Below are positions 41,534 to 50,812 of a stretch of 64,000 nt of DNA, piece by piece. A program made the position numbers and the translations under genes. This DNA is from Glycomyces xiaoerkulensis (GTDB lineage: Bacteria; Actinomycetota; Actinomycetes; Mycobacteriales; Micromonosporaceae). The stretch spans positions 93,977 through 157,976 of the forward strand of contig NZ_PGGV01000014.1 of the NCBI RefSeq assembly GCF_002798405.1, written 5' to 3'. Under the pieces are notes generated by a model, which was not told the DNA's origin, did not search any database, and was given only the letters and a program-made list of their open reading frames with translations. Numbering within the stretch: the first letter of the stretch is position 1; each line of letters starts with the position of its first letter.

Positions 41534-44293
41534 TTGCTCCCCGCCTTCGCGCCGCTCGCGCTGGCGGCGTTGGCCGCCCTGGTCCCGGCGCTGCACCGCC
41601 GCCTCGGCCGCGACACCGGCTGGCCGCTGGCCGCGGTCTTCCTGGTGCTGGCGGTCCTGTTCGCCGCCCAGGCCCCCGCGATCGCCGACGGCGGCCCCAT
41701 CGAGGTCGCCTGGCCGTGGCTGGACTCCGTCGACGCCTCGTTCCGGTTGCGCCTGGACGGTCTGTCGCTCCAGTTCTCCCTCGTGATCCTCGGCATCGGC
41801 GCGCTGGTCATGGCCTACTGCGCCCGCTACTTCGGCCGGGGGCCGCACGCGTGGTTCTACACGGTGATGGTGCTGTTCGCACTGTCGATGCTGGTGCTGG
41901 TACTCGCCGACGACGTGCTGCTGCTGTTCGCCGCCTGGGAGCTGACGACCCTCTGCTCGTTCTTCCTCATCGGCGGCACCCGCCCCGGCCCGGCGCCAGC
42001 GGCCTTCCGGGCCCTGCTCACCACCGCCGTCGGCGGGCTCGGCCTCCTCGCCGGGCTCGTCGTGCTGTCGGTGCACACCGGCACCACCCGCCTCAGCGGC
42101 ATCCTGGCCGACCCGGCGGCGGCCGACGGCTCCCCGGCCTCCACGACCGCGATCGCGCTCATCATGTTCGCCGCCGCCACCAAGTCGGCCCAGCTCCCGT
42201 TCCACTTCTGGCTGCCCGACGCCATGGTCGCCGCCACCCCGGTGAGCGCCTACCTTCACGCCGCCGCGATGGTCAAGGCCGGCGTCTACCTGCTGATGCG
42301 ATGCGCACAGGCGTTCGCAGACGATCCCCTCTGGAGCGGCACCCTGATCACCGTCGGCCTCGCCACCGCGATCGTCGGCGCCCTGCTCGCCCTCCAGCAT
42401 CACGACCTGAAGGTCCTGCTCGCCTACTCCACCGTCAGCCAGCTCGGCTTCCTGGTGGCGCTCGCCGGAATCGGCACCGTCGCCGCGCTGGCGGCGGCCG
42501 CCGTCCACGTTCTCGCCCACGCCCTGTTCAAGGCCACCCTGTTCATGCTCGTGGGCGTCATCGACCACCAGATGGGCAGCCGCGACATCCGGGAGCTGAC
42601 CGGGCTGCGCCGGGCCATGCCGGTCACCGCCGCCGTCACCGGACTGGCGGCCATGTCGCTGGCGGGCCTCCCACCGCTGCTCGGCTACGTCAGCAAGGAG
42701 CAGATGTACCGGGCATTCGCCCAGATGCCCGGTCCCGAGTGGGTCGGCGCCGCCGTCGTGGCGGCGGGCGTCGCCGCCGCCGCGCTCACCTTCGCCTACG
42801 GCCTCCGGATCGTCTCCGGGGCCTTCGGCGGTCCGACCGAGCAGCGGCGCCTGCGCGAGCCGTCCCCGGCGTTCCTGGCGCCCGCCGCGGTCGCGGCGCT
42901 CGCCGGCCTGGGACTCGGCCTCACCGCGAGCGCGCTGAGCCCCTTCATCGAGCGCGCCGCCGTCGCCGCCCGCGCCGAGCCCGCCGCCGTGCACTTGAGC
43001 CTGTGGCACGGCCTCTCCCCCTCGCTGGCCATGACTGCGGCGGCCTTCGCGGTCGGCACCGGTCTCTTCCTGGCCCGCGACCCGGTCGACCGCGTCCTCC
43101 AGCGCCTCCGCCTGCCCTTCGACGGCGTCGGCGCCTTCAACCGCTGCTACGGCGCCGCCACCGCCGCCGGGGTGCGCACGGCCGGGCTCACCCAGCGCGG
43201 GAGGCCGGTCCGGCACCTGCCGGTCCCGCTGCTCGCGGTCGCCGCGATCGCCGCGGCCTTCGCCTTCACCGGCGTCGACGCGCCCGAGCGGCCGGAACCG
43301 GTCACCCGCGGCACCGACTGGATCCTGGTCGCGGTCCTGGCCGTGACCGTGGCCGCCGCGACCACCCGGCGCTCCCGCCTGGCCGCGGTCACGGCCGTCG
43401 GCCTGTCCGGCCTCACCGTCGCCATGTGGTACCTGCGCGCCGGCGCGCCCGATCTCGCGATCACCCAGGTCCTGTTCGAGGTCATGATCGTCGTCGTCGC
43501 CGTCATGGTCCTGCGTGCCCTGCCGCGCCGGTTCCACCGCACCGGCCGGGTCCGCGGCGCCGCAGCGGCGGCCCTCGCCGTCGCCGCCGGAGTCGCGGCC
43601 GGAGGGGGCGTCTACTACCTGACCGGCCGCCGCGGCCCGTCCGAAGTGTCCGACTACCTGCTGGAGCACACCGAACCCGAGACCGGCGGCTCCAACGCCG
43701 TCAACGCCGTGCTGGTCGACTTCCGCGCCCTCGACACCCTCGGCGAGGTCACCGTGCTCGCCGCGGCCGCACTCGGCGTCGCCGCCATCGCCGACCAGGC
43801 CCGACCGCGGACCCGGCCGCGCGGGGAGCACCGCACCGGCGACAGCCTCGTCGTCCTCGAGGTAGTCCGCCGCCTGCTGGTCCCCGTGTTCGCCGTCGCC
43901 TCGATCTACCTGCTGGTGCGCGGCCACTACGCGCCCGGCGGCGGCTTCATCGCCGGGCTCGTCGCCGGCGGCGCGCTCGCCCTCGCCCGCCTGGCCCGCC
44001 CGCCCACCGGCCGGCCGCAGTTCCCTCCGGTCGAGACGCCGCTGCTCTCGGGCGGCCTCGCCGTCGCCGTCGGCACGGGTCTCGCCTCCCTGGCGGCGGC
44101 CGAACCGTTCCTCACGCCGCTGCACGCCGCGATCGACTTCGCCGGGGCGCATCTGTCGCTGTCGACCTCGGTGGTGTTCGACGTCGGCGTGTATTTGATC
44201 GTCCTCGGTACGACCGCCGCCGCGCTCAACCGCCTCGCGTACCACGAGACCGACCCGCCCGGTCCGCGGCGGGCCGTGGAGCCGGTCCGATGA
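41534..44293 (+). CDS. mrpA: Mrp Na+/H+ antiporter subunit A with fused MnhB domain
   Basis: 919 residues from TTG 41534; a TGA just upstream in frame excludes longer forms. It is a complex I ND5-like proton-translocating subunit. The conserved Glu lies in LFAAWELTTLCSFFLIGG (about 135-152) and the conserved Lys in AAATKSAQLPFHFWLPDAM (about 215-233). HHDLKVLLAYSTVSQLGF and SLAGLPPLLGYVSKE are family hallmarks. The final third (after residue about 600) adds the MnhB/MbhE region, DLAITQVLFEVMIVVVAV and the LLVRGHYAPGGGFIAGLVAGGAL motif. Six overlapping or adjacent genes A, C, D, E, F and G complete the antiporter. Confidence 0.93.
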   Translation: MLPAFAPLALAALAALVPALHRRLGRDTGWPLAAVFLVLAVLFAAQAPAIADGGPIEVAWPWLDSVDASFRLRLDGLSLQFSLVILGIGALVMAYCARYFGRGPHAWFYTVMVLFALSMLVLVLADDVLLLFAAWELTTLCSFFLIGGTRPGPAPAAFRALLTTAVGGLGLLAGLVVLSVHTGTTRLSGILADPAAADGSPASTTAIALIMFAAATKSAQLPFHFWLPDAMVAATPVSAYLHAAAMVKAGVYLLMRCAQAFADDPLWSGTLITVGLATAIVGALLALQHHDLKVLLAYSTVSQLGFLVALAGIGTVAALAAAAVHVLAHALFKATLFMLVGVIDHQMGSRDIRELTGLRRAMPVTAAVTGLAAMSLAGLPPLLGYVSKEQMYRAFAQMPGPEWVGAAVVAAGVAAAALTFAYGLRIVSGAFGGPTEQRRLREPSPAFLAPAAVAALAGLGLGLTASALSPFIERAAVAARAEPAAVHLSLWHGLSPSLAMTAAAFAVGTGLFLARDPVDRVLQRLRLPFDGVGAFNRCYGAATAAGVRTAGLTQRGRPVRHLPVPLLAVAAIAAAFAFTGVDAPERPEPVTRGTDWILVAVLAVTVAAATTRRSRLAAVTAVGLSGLTVAMWYLRAGAPDLAITQVLFEVMIVVVAVMVLRALPRRFHRTGRVRGAAAAALAVAAGVAAGGGVYYLTGRRGPSEVSDYLLEHTEPETGGSNAVNAVLVDFRALDTLGEVTVLAAAALGVAAIADQARPRTRPRGEHRTGDSLVVLEVVRRLLVPVFAVASIYLLVRGHYAPGGGFIAGLVAGGALALARLARPPTGRPQFPPVETPLLSGGLAVAVGTGLASLAAAEPFLTPLHAAIDFAGAHLSLSTSVVFDVGVYLIVLGTTAAALNRLAYHETDPPGPRRAVEPVR

Positions 44294-44598
44294 GCGCCGC
44301 GGTCGCGGTCGCCGTCCTCGTCGCCGGCGGCGTCTTCCTCGTCCTCCAGCGCGGCCTGGTGCGGCTGACGCTCGGATTCGTCCTGCTCAGCAACGCGGCC
44401 AACGTCATCCTGCTCGCCTCCGGGGGCATGGCCCGGCGCGACCCTCCGCTGCCGGGCACCGCCGGGGCCGGCGACACCGCCGACCCGCTGCCGCAGGCGT
44501 TCGCCCTCACCGCGATCGTCATCTCCTTCGGCATCACCGTCTACCTGCTCTCACTGGCGCGCTCCGACCGCGACGACGACACCGAGGACGACCCGTGA
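44290..44598 (+). CDS. mrpC: Mrp antiporter subunit C (NuoK-like)
   Basis: 102 residues with three membrane helices. It matches NuoK/MnhC, with LTLGFVLLSNAANVILLASGG in helix 2 and FALTAIVISFGITVYLLSLA at the end. It overlaps the preceding stop and the following start by four bases each (ATGA and GTGA), so all are translated as a block. Confidence 0.92.
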   Translation: MSAAVAVAVLVAGGVFLVLQRGLVRLTLGFVLLSNAANVILLASGGMARRDPPLPGTAGAGDTADPLPQAFALTAIVISFGITVYLLSLARSDRDDDTEDDP

Positions 44599-46043
44599 GC
44601 GCGCCGACCCTCCCGCTCGCGGTCGCGGTGCCGCTGCTGGCCGCCGCCGCGCTCATGCCCGTGCGCCGTCCGGTCGTGCGGCGCGCCGTGCTGTTCGGCG
44701 TGCTGTCGGCGCTCTCGATCTACTACGCCGCGCTGGTGGCGGCCGTCGCAGACGGGTCCGTTCTCGCGACCGCCGTCGGCGGGTGGCCCGGCGGGGTCGC
44801 CATCACCTTCGCCGTCGACGCCTTCAGCGCCCTCATGCTCAGCGCCACCGCCCTGGCGACCCTCCTGTGCGCCGCCTTCGCCGCCGCCTCCGGCGACGAC
44901 GACCGCCGCTGGTTCGCGCCACTCGTCCTCATTCTCACCGCCGGTGTCGCCGGGGCGCTGTCCACCAGCGACGTGTTCAATCTCTTCGTCTTCCTCGAAG
45001 TGTCCCTCGTGCCGTCCTATGTGCTCATAATGATGTCGGACGACCGGCGCCGCCGGACCGCCGCGCGCGTGTACATCACCGCGAGCCTGCTGGCCTCCAC
45101 CCTCTTCGTCAGCGGCGTCGCCCTCGCCTACGGGACCGCGGGCACCACCAACCTCGCCGCGCTCGTCCCCGCGGAGGTCCGGGCCGCCGGCGCGGTGCTG
45201 CTCACCGCACTGGCGGTCAAGGCCGCCCTCGCCCCGATGCACGGCTGGCTCGCCCAGAGCTACCCGTACGCCTCGCCCGCGGTCGCCGCCATGTTCTCGG
45301 TCCTCCACACCAAGGTCGGCCTCTACGCGATCTACCGCGTCTACACGCTCATGCTCGACGGCGATCCGGCCTTCGGGCCGGTCGCCGTCGCAGTGTGCGC
45401 CCTGACCATGGCCGTCGGCGCGGTCGCCGCCCTCGGCCCGGGCGAGCTGCGGCCGATCCTGTCGTTCAGCATGGTCTCGACCAACGGCTACATCGCCCTC
45501 GGCGCCGCGCTCTCGGCGCCGGTCGGCCTCGCCGCCGGGATCTTCTACCTGCTCAACGACGTCGCTGTCAAAGGCGCGCTGTTCCTGTCGGCCGGCGCGG
45601 TCGAGCACCGTCACCGGACCGGCCGCCTCGCCGGGCTCGGCGGGCTGGCCCGGCGCGAACCGGTGGTGGCGCTCGCGTTCCTGGTCCCGGCCCTGTCCCT
45701 GGCCGGCATGCCGCCGTTCTCGGGCTTCGTCGCCAAATTCGCGCTGGTGCGCGCCGCGATGAGCGAGGGCAGGCACTTCGCGGCCGGCGTCGCCGTGGCC
45801 GCGAGCCTGCTCACCCTCGCGGCCATGGTCAAGATCTGGCAGCGGGCCTTCGTCGCCGACCCCGAGCGGGCCCGCGCACCCGTCGCACCGGTCGGATTCG
45901 GATTGGCGGCGCCGGCGCTGATTCTCGGCGCCGTCACGGTGGTACTCGGTCCGGGAGGCGAATGGCTGCTGGCGCTGTGCGACGTCGCCGGGCGCGGCCT
46001 CGCCGACCCGACCGGCTACGTGGAGGCGGTGCTCGGTCCATGA
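44595..46043 (+). CDS. mrpD: Mrp antiporter subunit D (NuoM-like)
   Basis: 482 residues with 14 or so helices, GTG start. It is an antiporter-like subunit of the complex I ND4 type: VFNLFVFLEVSLVPSYVLIMM holds the conserved Glu, LAVKAALAPMHGWLAQSYPYASPAVAA the Lys, and MVSTNGYIALGAAL and SLAGMPPFSGFVAKFALV are hallmarks. The C-terminus is short. Part of the Mrp operon; overlaps mrpE by four bases. Confidence 0.93.
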   Translation: MSAPTLPLAVAVPLLAAAALMPVRRPVVRRAVLFGVLSALSIYYAALVAAVADGSVLATAVGGWPGGVAITFAVDAFSALMLSATALATLLCAAFAAASGDDDRRWFAPLVLILTAGVAGALSTSDVFNLFVFLEVSLVPSYVLIMMSDDRRRRTAARVYITASLLASTLFVSGVALAYGTAGTTNLAALVPAEVRAAGAVLLTALAVKAALAPMHGWLAQSYPYASPAVAAMFSVLHTKVGLYAIYRVYTLMLDGDPAFGPVAVAVCALTMAVGAVAALGPGELRPILSFSMVSTNGYIALGAALSAPVGLAAGIFYLLNDVAVKGALFLSAGAVEHRHRTGRLAGLGGLARREPVVALAFLVPALSLAGMPPFSGFVAKFALVRAAMSEGRHFAAGVAVAASLLTLAAMVKIWQRAFVADPERARAPVAPVGFGLAAPALILGAVTVVLGPGGEWLLALCDVAGRGLADPTGYVEAVLGP

Positions 46044-46441
46044 CGAACCGACCAGGCACGGTCGCGGCGCTGTTCCAGGCGGGGCGCCTGGCCGGCTTCG
46101 CCGTCTACTTCGCCTGGGAGCTGCTGGCCGCCAATGCCGCACTCACCTGGGACATCATGACCCCGAGTACCCGGGTCACGCCCGGGGTGGTCCGCTTCCC
46201 GCTGCGCTGCCGCACCGCGTTCGAGGTCGCGCTGCTGGCGAATCTCATCTCGTTGACGCCGGGCATGCTGGTGCTGGAGGTCCGCCGCGAACCGCCCGTC
46301 CTGTACGTACACGGCATGTTCGCGCCCGAACCCGAGTCCTTCCGGGAGGAGTTGCGCGGTTTCGAGCACCGGATGCTCGCGGCGGTCCGCCTCCGCGGCG
46401 ACATGCCGGCGGAGCGGGAGGCCGGCGATGGAGCCGCTTGA
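46040..46441 (+). CDS. mrpE: Mrp antiporter subunit E
   Basis: 133 residues with two hydrophobic segments near the N-terminus. The MnhE signature LISLTPGMLVLEV is followed by PPVLYVHGMFAPEPESFREELRGFEHRML. Non-channel subunit needed for complex stability. Its stop lies 14 bases inside mrpF. Confidence 0.9.
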   Translation: MTNRPGTVAALFQAGRLAGFAVYFAWELLAANAALTWDIMTPSTRVTPGVVRFPLRCRTAFEVALLANLISLTPGMLVLEVRREPPVLYVHGMFAPEPESFREELRGFEHRMLAAVRLRGDMPAEREAGDGAA

Positions 46442-46688
46442 CATCGCCTTGGCGGTGGCGGCCGCCGCGTTCGCGTTCACGGCCGTCCGGATCGTGCGCG
46501 GGCCGGCCGATGCCGACCGGGTCGTGGCCGGCGACCTGGCCTACTTCGCGTTCGTGGCGACCGCCGCGGTCATCGGCGTCCGGCTGCCGGGCACCTCGTT
46601 CCTGACGCTGGTGCTCGTGGCGACCCTGATCGGCTTCCTCTCCTCGCTGTCCTGGGCGCGCCTGCTCGACCGGGAGGAGGAGCGATGA
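46428..46688 (+). CDS. mrpF: Mrp antiporter subunit F
   Basis: 86 residues, three helices. It has the MnhF pattern AFTAVRIVRGPADADRVVAGDL, with the conserved RGP..DRV, and ends in a cytoplasmic RLLDREEER tail. It starts within mrpE and overlaps mrpG by four bases. Confidence 0.9.
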   Translation: MEPLDIALAVAAAAFAFTAVRIVRGPADADRVVAGDLAYFAFVATAAVIGVRLPGTSFLTLVLVATLIGFLSSLSWARLLDREEER

Positions 46689-47038
46689 ACGCGTGGCCGG
46701 TCCTGTCGGGGGTCTTCCTCGGCCTCGGCGTCCTGCTCATCGCCATCGCCTCCATCGGCCTGGTCCGCCTGCCGGACGCGTATTCGCGGCTCAACGCGGT
46801 CACCAAGGCCGCCACCCTGGCGCTGTTCCTCGTGCTCGCGGGCGCGTGGCTGTCCGAGCCCGGCTGGTACGCGGCCGTCGAGGCGACCCTGGCGGCCTGG
46901 CTCCTGGCGGTGACGGCCCCGGCGGCCGGGCACGCGATCGGCCGCGCGCTCCACCGCACGGGGACGCCGCTGGGCGAGCGCTGCCGCTACGACGAACGCG
47001 ACGAGCCCCGGCCGGACCCCGGGCCCCACCGGGGCTGA
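46685..47038 (+). CDS. mrpG: Mrp antiporter subunit G
   Basis: 117 residues, three helices. It has the MnhG core GVLLIAIASIGLVRLPDAYSRLNAVTKAATLALFLVL, where the LP-D-YSR-N motif is diagnostic. A polar Pro/Arg-rich tail (DERDEPRPDPGPHRG) is longer than usual. It closes the operon. Confidence 0.9.
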   Translation: MNAWPVLSGVFLGLGVLLIAIASIGLVRLPDAYSRLNAVTKAATLALFLVLAGAWLSEPGWYAAVEATLAAWLLAVTAPAAGHAIGRALHRTGTPLGERCRYDERDEPRPDPGPHRG

Positions 47039-47301
47039 CCCGCACCGGCACCGACAGGCGGGGCTGCTGTGACCTCGCCGATCCCCGCGGCGTTCGGCGG
47101 TGAGCGGGAGATCCGGCTATGTGAGACTATGACGCTCTACGGGGCACATCGTTCGGCGCGCTCGGGAGCCGGACACCAGATCAGAACGAAACCGCGGCGC
47201 GCGGCCCTCCATCGATCCATGATGGACCGCCGCCCGTCGAATACCGAACTGTCAGCAGCGGGCGCCGGTGACGGCCGCCGCGATGCACCGAAGAGGATGC
47301 G

Positions 47302-49203
47302 GTGTCGAAGAAGCACTCCGACGAATTCAAGTCCAGCGCGGTCAAACGGTATCTGAATACGAACGGCGCCACCTACCGGCAGGTCGCCGCCGAACTGGGG
47401 ATCCGGCCCGCGGCCAAGCTGCGCCGATGGGTGGTCGAATACGGGCAGGGCCTCTTCCAGACGCCGCCGGGCGGCCCCGGCAGCCGATGCCGGGCATCGC
47501 ACATCGGCCGTCCGGCCCCGGAACCCGCGCCCGGGGGACCGCCCATCGCGGCACCGGCGAACCGGCCGCTGCAGGTCGGCACTCCTCCCCCGCCGGCGCG
47601 GGCCGGGCGGGACCGGCCCGCCGACGCCGAACTCGCGTCGGCGCTGCACGGCGGCGGCACGGCCGTGCTCTGCCCGAAGCCGGTCGGCGCCGCAGGAGTG
47701 GGCAAGACCCAGGCCGCGGCCGCCTACGCCCGCCGGCGATGGGAACGGCGCGAACTCGATCTGCTGGTGTGGGTCGACGCGACCACCCGCGCCAACGTGA
47801 CCGCCGCGTTCGCTGAGGCCGCCGACGAACTCCTGCACCCCTCCGAGGGCGGCAACGAGGAGAAGGCGACCCGGCTGCTGTCGTGGCTGGCCCTCCCCGG
47901 AAGCCGCAGATGGCTGATCGTGATCGACGACCTGGCCGACCCCGCCGATCTGGTCGGCCTGTGGCCCCCGGACACCGCGAACGGCCGCACCATCGTGACC
48001 ACCCGGCACCCCGACGCCGCGCCGAACGGGACCGGTCGGCACCGCGTCGAGGTCGGAGGCTTCACCGCGGCCGAGGCCGCCGGGTACCTGGCCGAGCGGC
48101 TCGGGCACCGTCCGCGGCAGCTCGAAGGGGCCGCGGCGCTCGCCGAATCCCTGGGCCACCTGCCGCTCGCCCTGTCTCAGGCGGCGGCCTATCTCCTCGA
48201 CCAGCCCGGCCTGAGCTGCGAAACGTACCGACGGCGCTTCGAGGACCGCGCGCGGCGCCGGGCCGAAGGGGCCGAGGGCCATCCGTCCGGCGGTCACGAG
48301 CGGACGGTGGCCGAGACCTGGTCGCTCGCGACCGAGTCGGCCGATCGGCGCTCGCCGCAAGGGGCGGCCCTGGCGATCCTGCGGCTGGCCGGCGTGCTCG
48401 ATCCCAGCGGCATCCCGCTCGAACTGCTCACCAGCGCCACCGTCCTCGAGCATCTGGCCCTCGAGACGTCGGCCGGGCGGCGGAGGCGCTCGCACGCGCT
48501 GACGCCGGCGGTGGTCGAGCGGACGCTGGGCGTCATGCACCGGTTGAGCCTGCTCGACTTCGACGGCGCCCGGATACGCGTCCACCCGATGGTCCAGCGG
48601 GCCGTCGTCGACCGGTTCGACCGTTCGCGCCGCAGGCTGCTGCCGCGGGTCGCCGCCGATGCGGTGGCCGAGGTCTGGCCACGGTCCGAGACCGGTCCGG
48701 CCCCGAGCGCGGCGCTGCGCTCGAACCTCGACCACCTGCAGCGCGACGCGTCCGAGGCCCTGTTCACGCCCGCGATCCACCCGGTGCTGTTCCGGGCCGG
48801 CTACAGCCTCGGCTCCCACGGGCAGGTCACCATGGCGGCGGGCCACTTCGGCCGCCTCTACGAGACGGCTGCGTTCCTGTTGGGGCCGGACCACCCCGAC
48901 ACGCTCGAAGCCTGCTACGACCAGGCGGTCTGGCGCGCGGCCGCGGGGGACGCCGAGCGGGCGGTGGAGGCGTTCGGGACCGTCCTCGACGGCCGGCTCC
49001 GGGCGCTCGGTCCCGACCATCCGGACACCCGGGCGGCGCGGGACGGATTGAGGTTCTGGCAGAGCGAGACGGGGACCGCCGAGGCGTCCTCCGGGCTGCG
49101 CCTGTCCTACATCGGAGCCAGGACGCGCGCGCCCTCGCCGAGCGGCTCCGGATTAGCCCGCGGGCCGGTCGTCGGTCAGACGGGGTCGAAGCAGAGGAGG
49201 TAG
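47302..49203 (+). CDS. Transposase-type HTH fused to STAND/NB-ARC NTPase and TPR repeats
   Basis: 633 residues from GTG 47302. Residues 1-48 are an IS3-OrfA-type helix-turn-helix (KKHSDEFKSSAVKRYLNTNGATYRQVAAELGI.. LRRWV). A Pro/Gly-rich linker runs to about 115. A STAND ATPase follows, with Walker A GAAGVGKT (129-136), Walker B WLIVIDD (204-210), the sensor IVTTRHPD and the NB-ARC signature GHLPLAL (285-291). A winged helix and repeats follow, ending in two TPR-like units with GPDHPDT (about 535-600). This is the layout of a signal-triggered switch, as in defence NLR-like proteins. Its DNA-binding N-terminus is unusual. The 3' end overlaps the convergent gene by 28 bases. Confidence 0.82.
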   Translation: MSKKHSDEFKSSAVKRYLNTNGATYRQVAAELGIRPAAKLRRWVVEYGQGLFQTPPGGPGSRCRASHIGRPAPEPAPGGPPIAAPANRPLQVGTPPPPARAGRDRPADAELASALHGGGTAVLCPKPVGAAGVGKTQAAAAYARRRWERRELDLLVWVDATTRANVTAAFAEAADELLHPSEGGNEEKATRLLSWLALPGSRRWLIVIDDLADPADLVGLWPPDTANGRTIVTTRHPDAAPNGTGRHRVEVGGFTAAEAAGYLAERLGHRPRQLEGAAALAESLGHLPLALSQAAAYLLDQPGLSCETYRRRFEDRARRRAEGAEGHPSGGHERTVAETWSLATESADRRSPQGAALAILRLAGVLDPSGIPLELLTSATVLEHLALETSAGRRRRSHALTPAVVERTLGVMHRLSLLDFDGARIRVHPMVQRAVVDRFDRSRRRLLPRVAADAVAEVWPRSETGPAPSAALRSNLDHLQRDASEALFTPAIHPVLFRAGYSLGSHGQVTMAAGHFGRLYETAAFLLGPDHPDTLEACYDQAVWRAAAGDAERAVEAFGTVLDGRLRALGPDHPDTRAARDGLRFWQSETGTAEASSGLRLSYIGARTRAPSPSGSGLARGPVVGQTGSKQRR

Positions 49204-49889
49204 GAGGTCCCGCCCTCGATCCCCTCGATCTCCAGATACCAGCCGCCTTCGCAGAAGTCGGCCAGCACTCGGACGTCGTCGTCGGACAGCACCGGTCCCC
49301 TCGGCGTGATGATCACGTCCGTGACCGCGCCGGTCGCGTCGGGATGGTCGCAGGGAACGGTCCATAGTTCATCCTCGTTGAAGCAATCCCCCACCGTCGG
49401 CAGCACCGGCAGGCGCCCCTCCTCGTCGGGTTCGGGGATGGCCCGGTAGCAGTAGAACTGGTCGACGGTCCCGTCGTTTCGGACCTGCGCCGATTCGTGC
49501 CAGGTCTGACCCGGTAGATTCTCCCCGTAGTCCTCGCCGCAGAGTTCGTAGACCGGGGTGTAGTCGTAGAGTTCGCCGTGCTCGTCGACCTCGAAGCCCG
49601 CGTCGTCGAGCGAGGCGTAGACGATCCAGTACGCCTCCTGCGAATCGCAGTCGACGTAATCGAGTTCGGGCCAGGTGTACTCGGGTTCGAACGGCACGCA
49701 GCGGTCGCCCTCGCCGGGGCGGGGGTTGTCCGCCTCGGTGCCGGGGTCGCCGGGCCGCTTGGTGGTGATGCCGAGGTCGGGCTCGCCTCCGGCGGCCCAC
49801 CAGGCCCCGAGTAGGACCGAACCGAGCACCAGCGCCGTCATGGCGACCACGGCCAGCCCCACCGGCCAGTACTTCGAGGACCATCGCAT
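49176..49889 (-). CDS. Hypothetical secreted or membrane-anchored protein (conflict-island accessory?)
   Basis: 237 residues, family not recognised; ATG 49889 is chosen because it gives a normal signal-anchor. The first 35 residues hold one membrane helix (YWPVGLAVVAMTALVLGSVLLGAWW). The rest is an acidic extracellular domain with about eight cysteines (CVPFEPEY.., YVDCDSQEAYWIVYASLD, YELCGEDYGE, QFYCYRAI, GDCFNEDELWTVPCDHPDA, ADFCEGGWYL, LLCFDPV), probably disulfide-bonded. The DCDSQEAYW..G.C segments resemble a Trp/Cys repeat. It lies 7 bases after the upstream membrane gene, in one operon. Role not shown. Confidence 0.65.
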   Translation of the reverse strand: MRWSSKYWPVGLAVVAMTALVLGSVLLGAWWAAGGEPDLGITTKRPGDPGTEADNPRPGEGDRCVPFEPEYTWPELDYVDCDSQEAYWIVYASLDDAGFEVDEHGELYDYTPVYELCGEDYGENLPGQTWHESAQVRNDGTVDQFYCYRAIPEPDEEGRLPVLPTVGDCFNEDELWTVPCDHPDATGAVTDVIITPRGPVLSDDDVRVLADFCEGGWYLEIEGIEGGTSYLLCFDPV

Positions 49890-49896
49890 CGGGGAC

Positions 49897-50733
49897 CTAT
49901 TCGGCGAAGGTGGTGTTGACCATGGCGGCGCCGACGGGGTCGAGGAATTCATCGAAGTGGCTCCCAGCGAGGTTCATCAGGCCGATCCATGCGGTGGACC
50001 GATCGAGCTCGACGATCACGACCTGGACCACGGCGAAGGTGTCGTCGGTTCGGGTCGAACCGTCCCATTCGAAGCCCGCGGCGCTCATCACCCCGGTCTT
50101 GTCGACGTCGAAGGGGGTCGCCCTCGTGCTGGTCCAATCGATCTCCAGTCCGGAGGCGTGCTCGAAGTCGGCGGTGTCGGCCCAGGCCGCAACGGTCGCC
50201 TCGGCGGTGCCTTCGAGGTCGTCGGGGTCGAGCACCACACCGCTGACGTCCCAGACGCCCACCGTGAGTTCGGAGTAGTGCCCCTCTTCGTCCTCATAGC
50301 AGAAGGTGTGCGCGTCCACCGCCAGCGCGGTGGCGCCCCCGGGCGGGGCGCATTCGGCGAGTTGTTCGGGCGCGCGGGTCAGCGCGCACAAGGAGGCCAC
50401 TCCGAGGTACCCGGCGGGGATTTCGAACCGGTCCGGGTCGCATTCGGAGTTCGAGGTCGGGTCCGCGGTCGGGCCGCGGGCCTCGGTTTCGGACGGTGTG
50501 ATGAGCGGCCCGCGGTCGTCGAATCCGCCGCCGATGAAGTACCCGGCGGCGAGGGCGATCGTCACGGTGACGGCGGTGGCCGGTGCCGCCAGGACGAGCG
50601 CGACCTTGCCGCGGCTCCAGGGGCGGCTCGAATCGCCGCCTCGGAGGGCCTTGCGAGACAGCCATACTGTTAAAAGCGGGGTGATGAATGCCGCGATGAC
50701 GGTGCCTGCGGTCTGGACAAGCGCGCTCAGCAA
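49897..50733 (-). CDS. Hypothetical two-helix membrane protein
   Basis: 278 residues, not recognised. Helices at about 1-25 (LSALVQTAGTVIAAFITPLLTVWL) and 47-68 (VALVLAAPATAVTVTIALAAGYFIGG) are joined by a basic loop (SRKALRGGDSSRPWSRGK). The remaining 200 residues are an acidic extracellular domain with an ATVAAWADTADFEHASGLEI helix and a DRSTAWIGLMNLAGSHFDEFLDPVGAAMVNTTF end. Small cysteine pairs are present. It sits 79 bases downstream of the trypsin-STAND gene and points the same way, so they may be co-transcribed. Confidence 0.65.
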   Translation of the reverse strand: MLSALVQTAGTVIAAFITPLLTVWLSRKALRGGDSSRPWSRGKVALVLAAPATAVTVTIALAAGYFIGGGFDDRGPLITPSETEARGPTADPTSNSECDPDRFEIPAGYLGVASLCALTRAPEQLAECAPPGGATALAVDAHTFCYEDEEGHYSELTVGVWDVSGVVLDPDDLEGTAEATVAAWADTADFEHASGLEIDWTSTRATPFDVDKTGVMSAAGFEWDGSTRTDDTFAVVQVVIVELDRSTAWIGLMNLAGSHFDEFLDPVGAAMVNTTFAE

Positions 50734-50812
50734 TGCGGGCCCCCGCTGTGATCGAGCGTCACCATCATGCGGTCCATCTTAGCCAATGCGGTCTTCCGGG
50801 GCGTCGACACCG

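Noticed and set aside
41521..44598. 1025-codon plus-strand frame inside mrpA
   Set aside because: Different frame from mrpA and Arg/Pro-rich; only its last 102 codons are real (mrpC).
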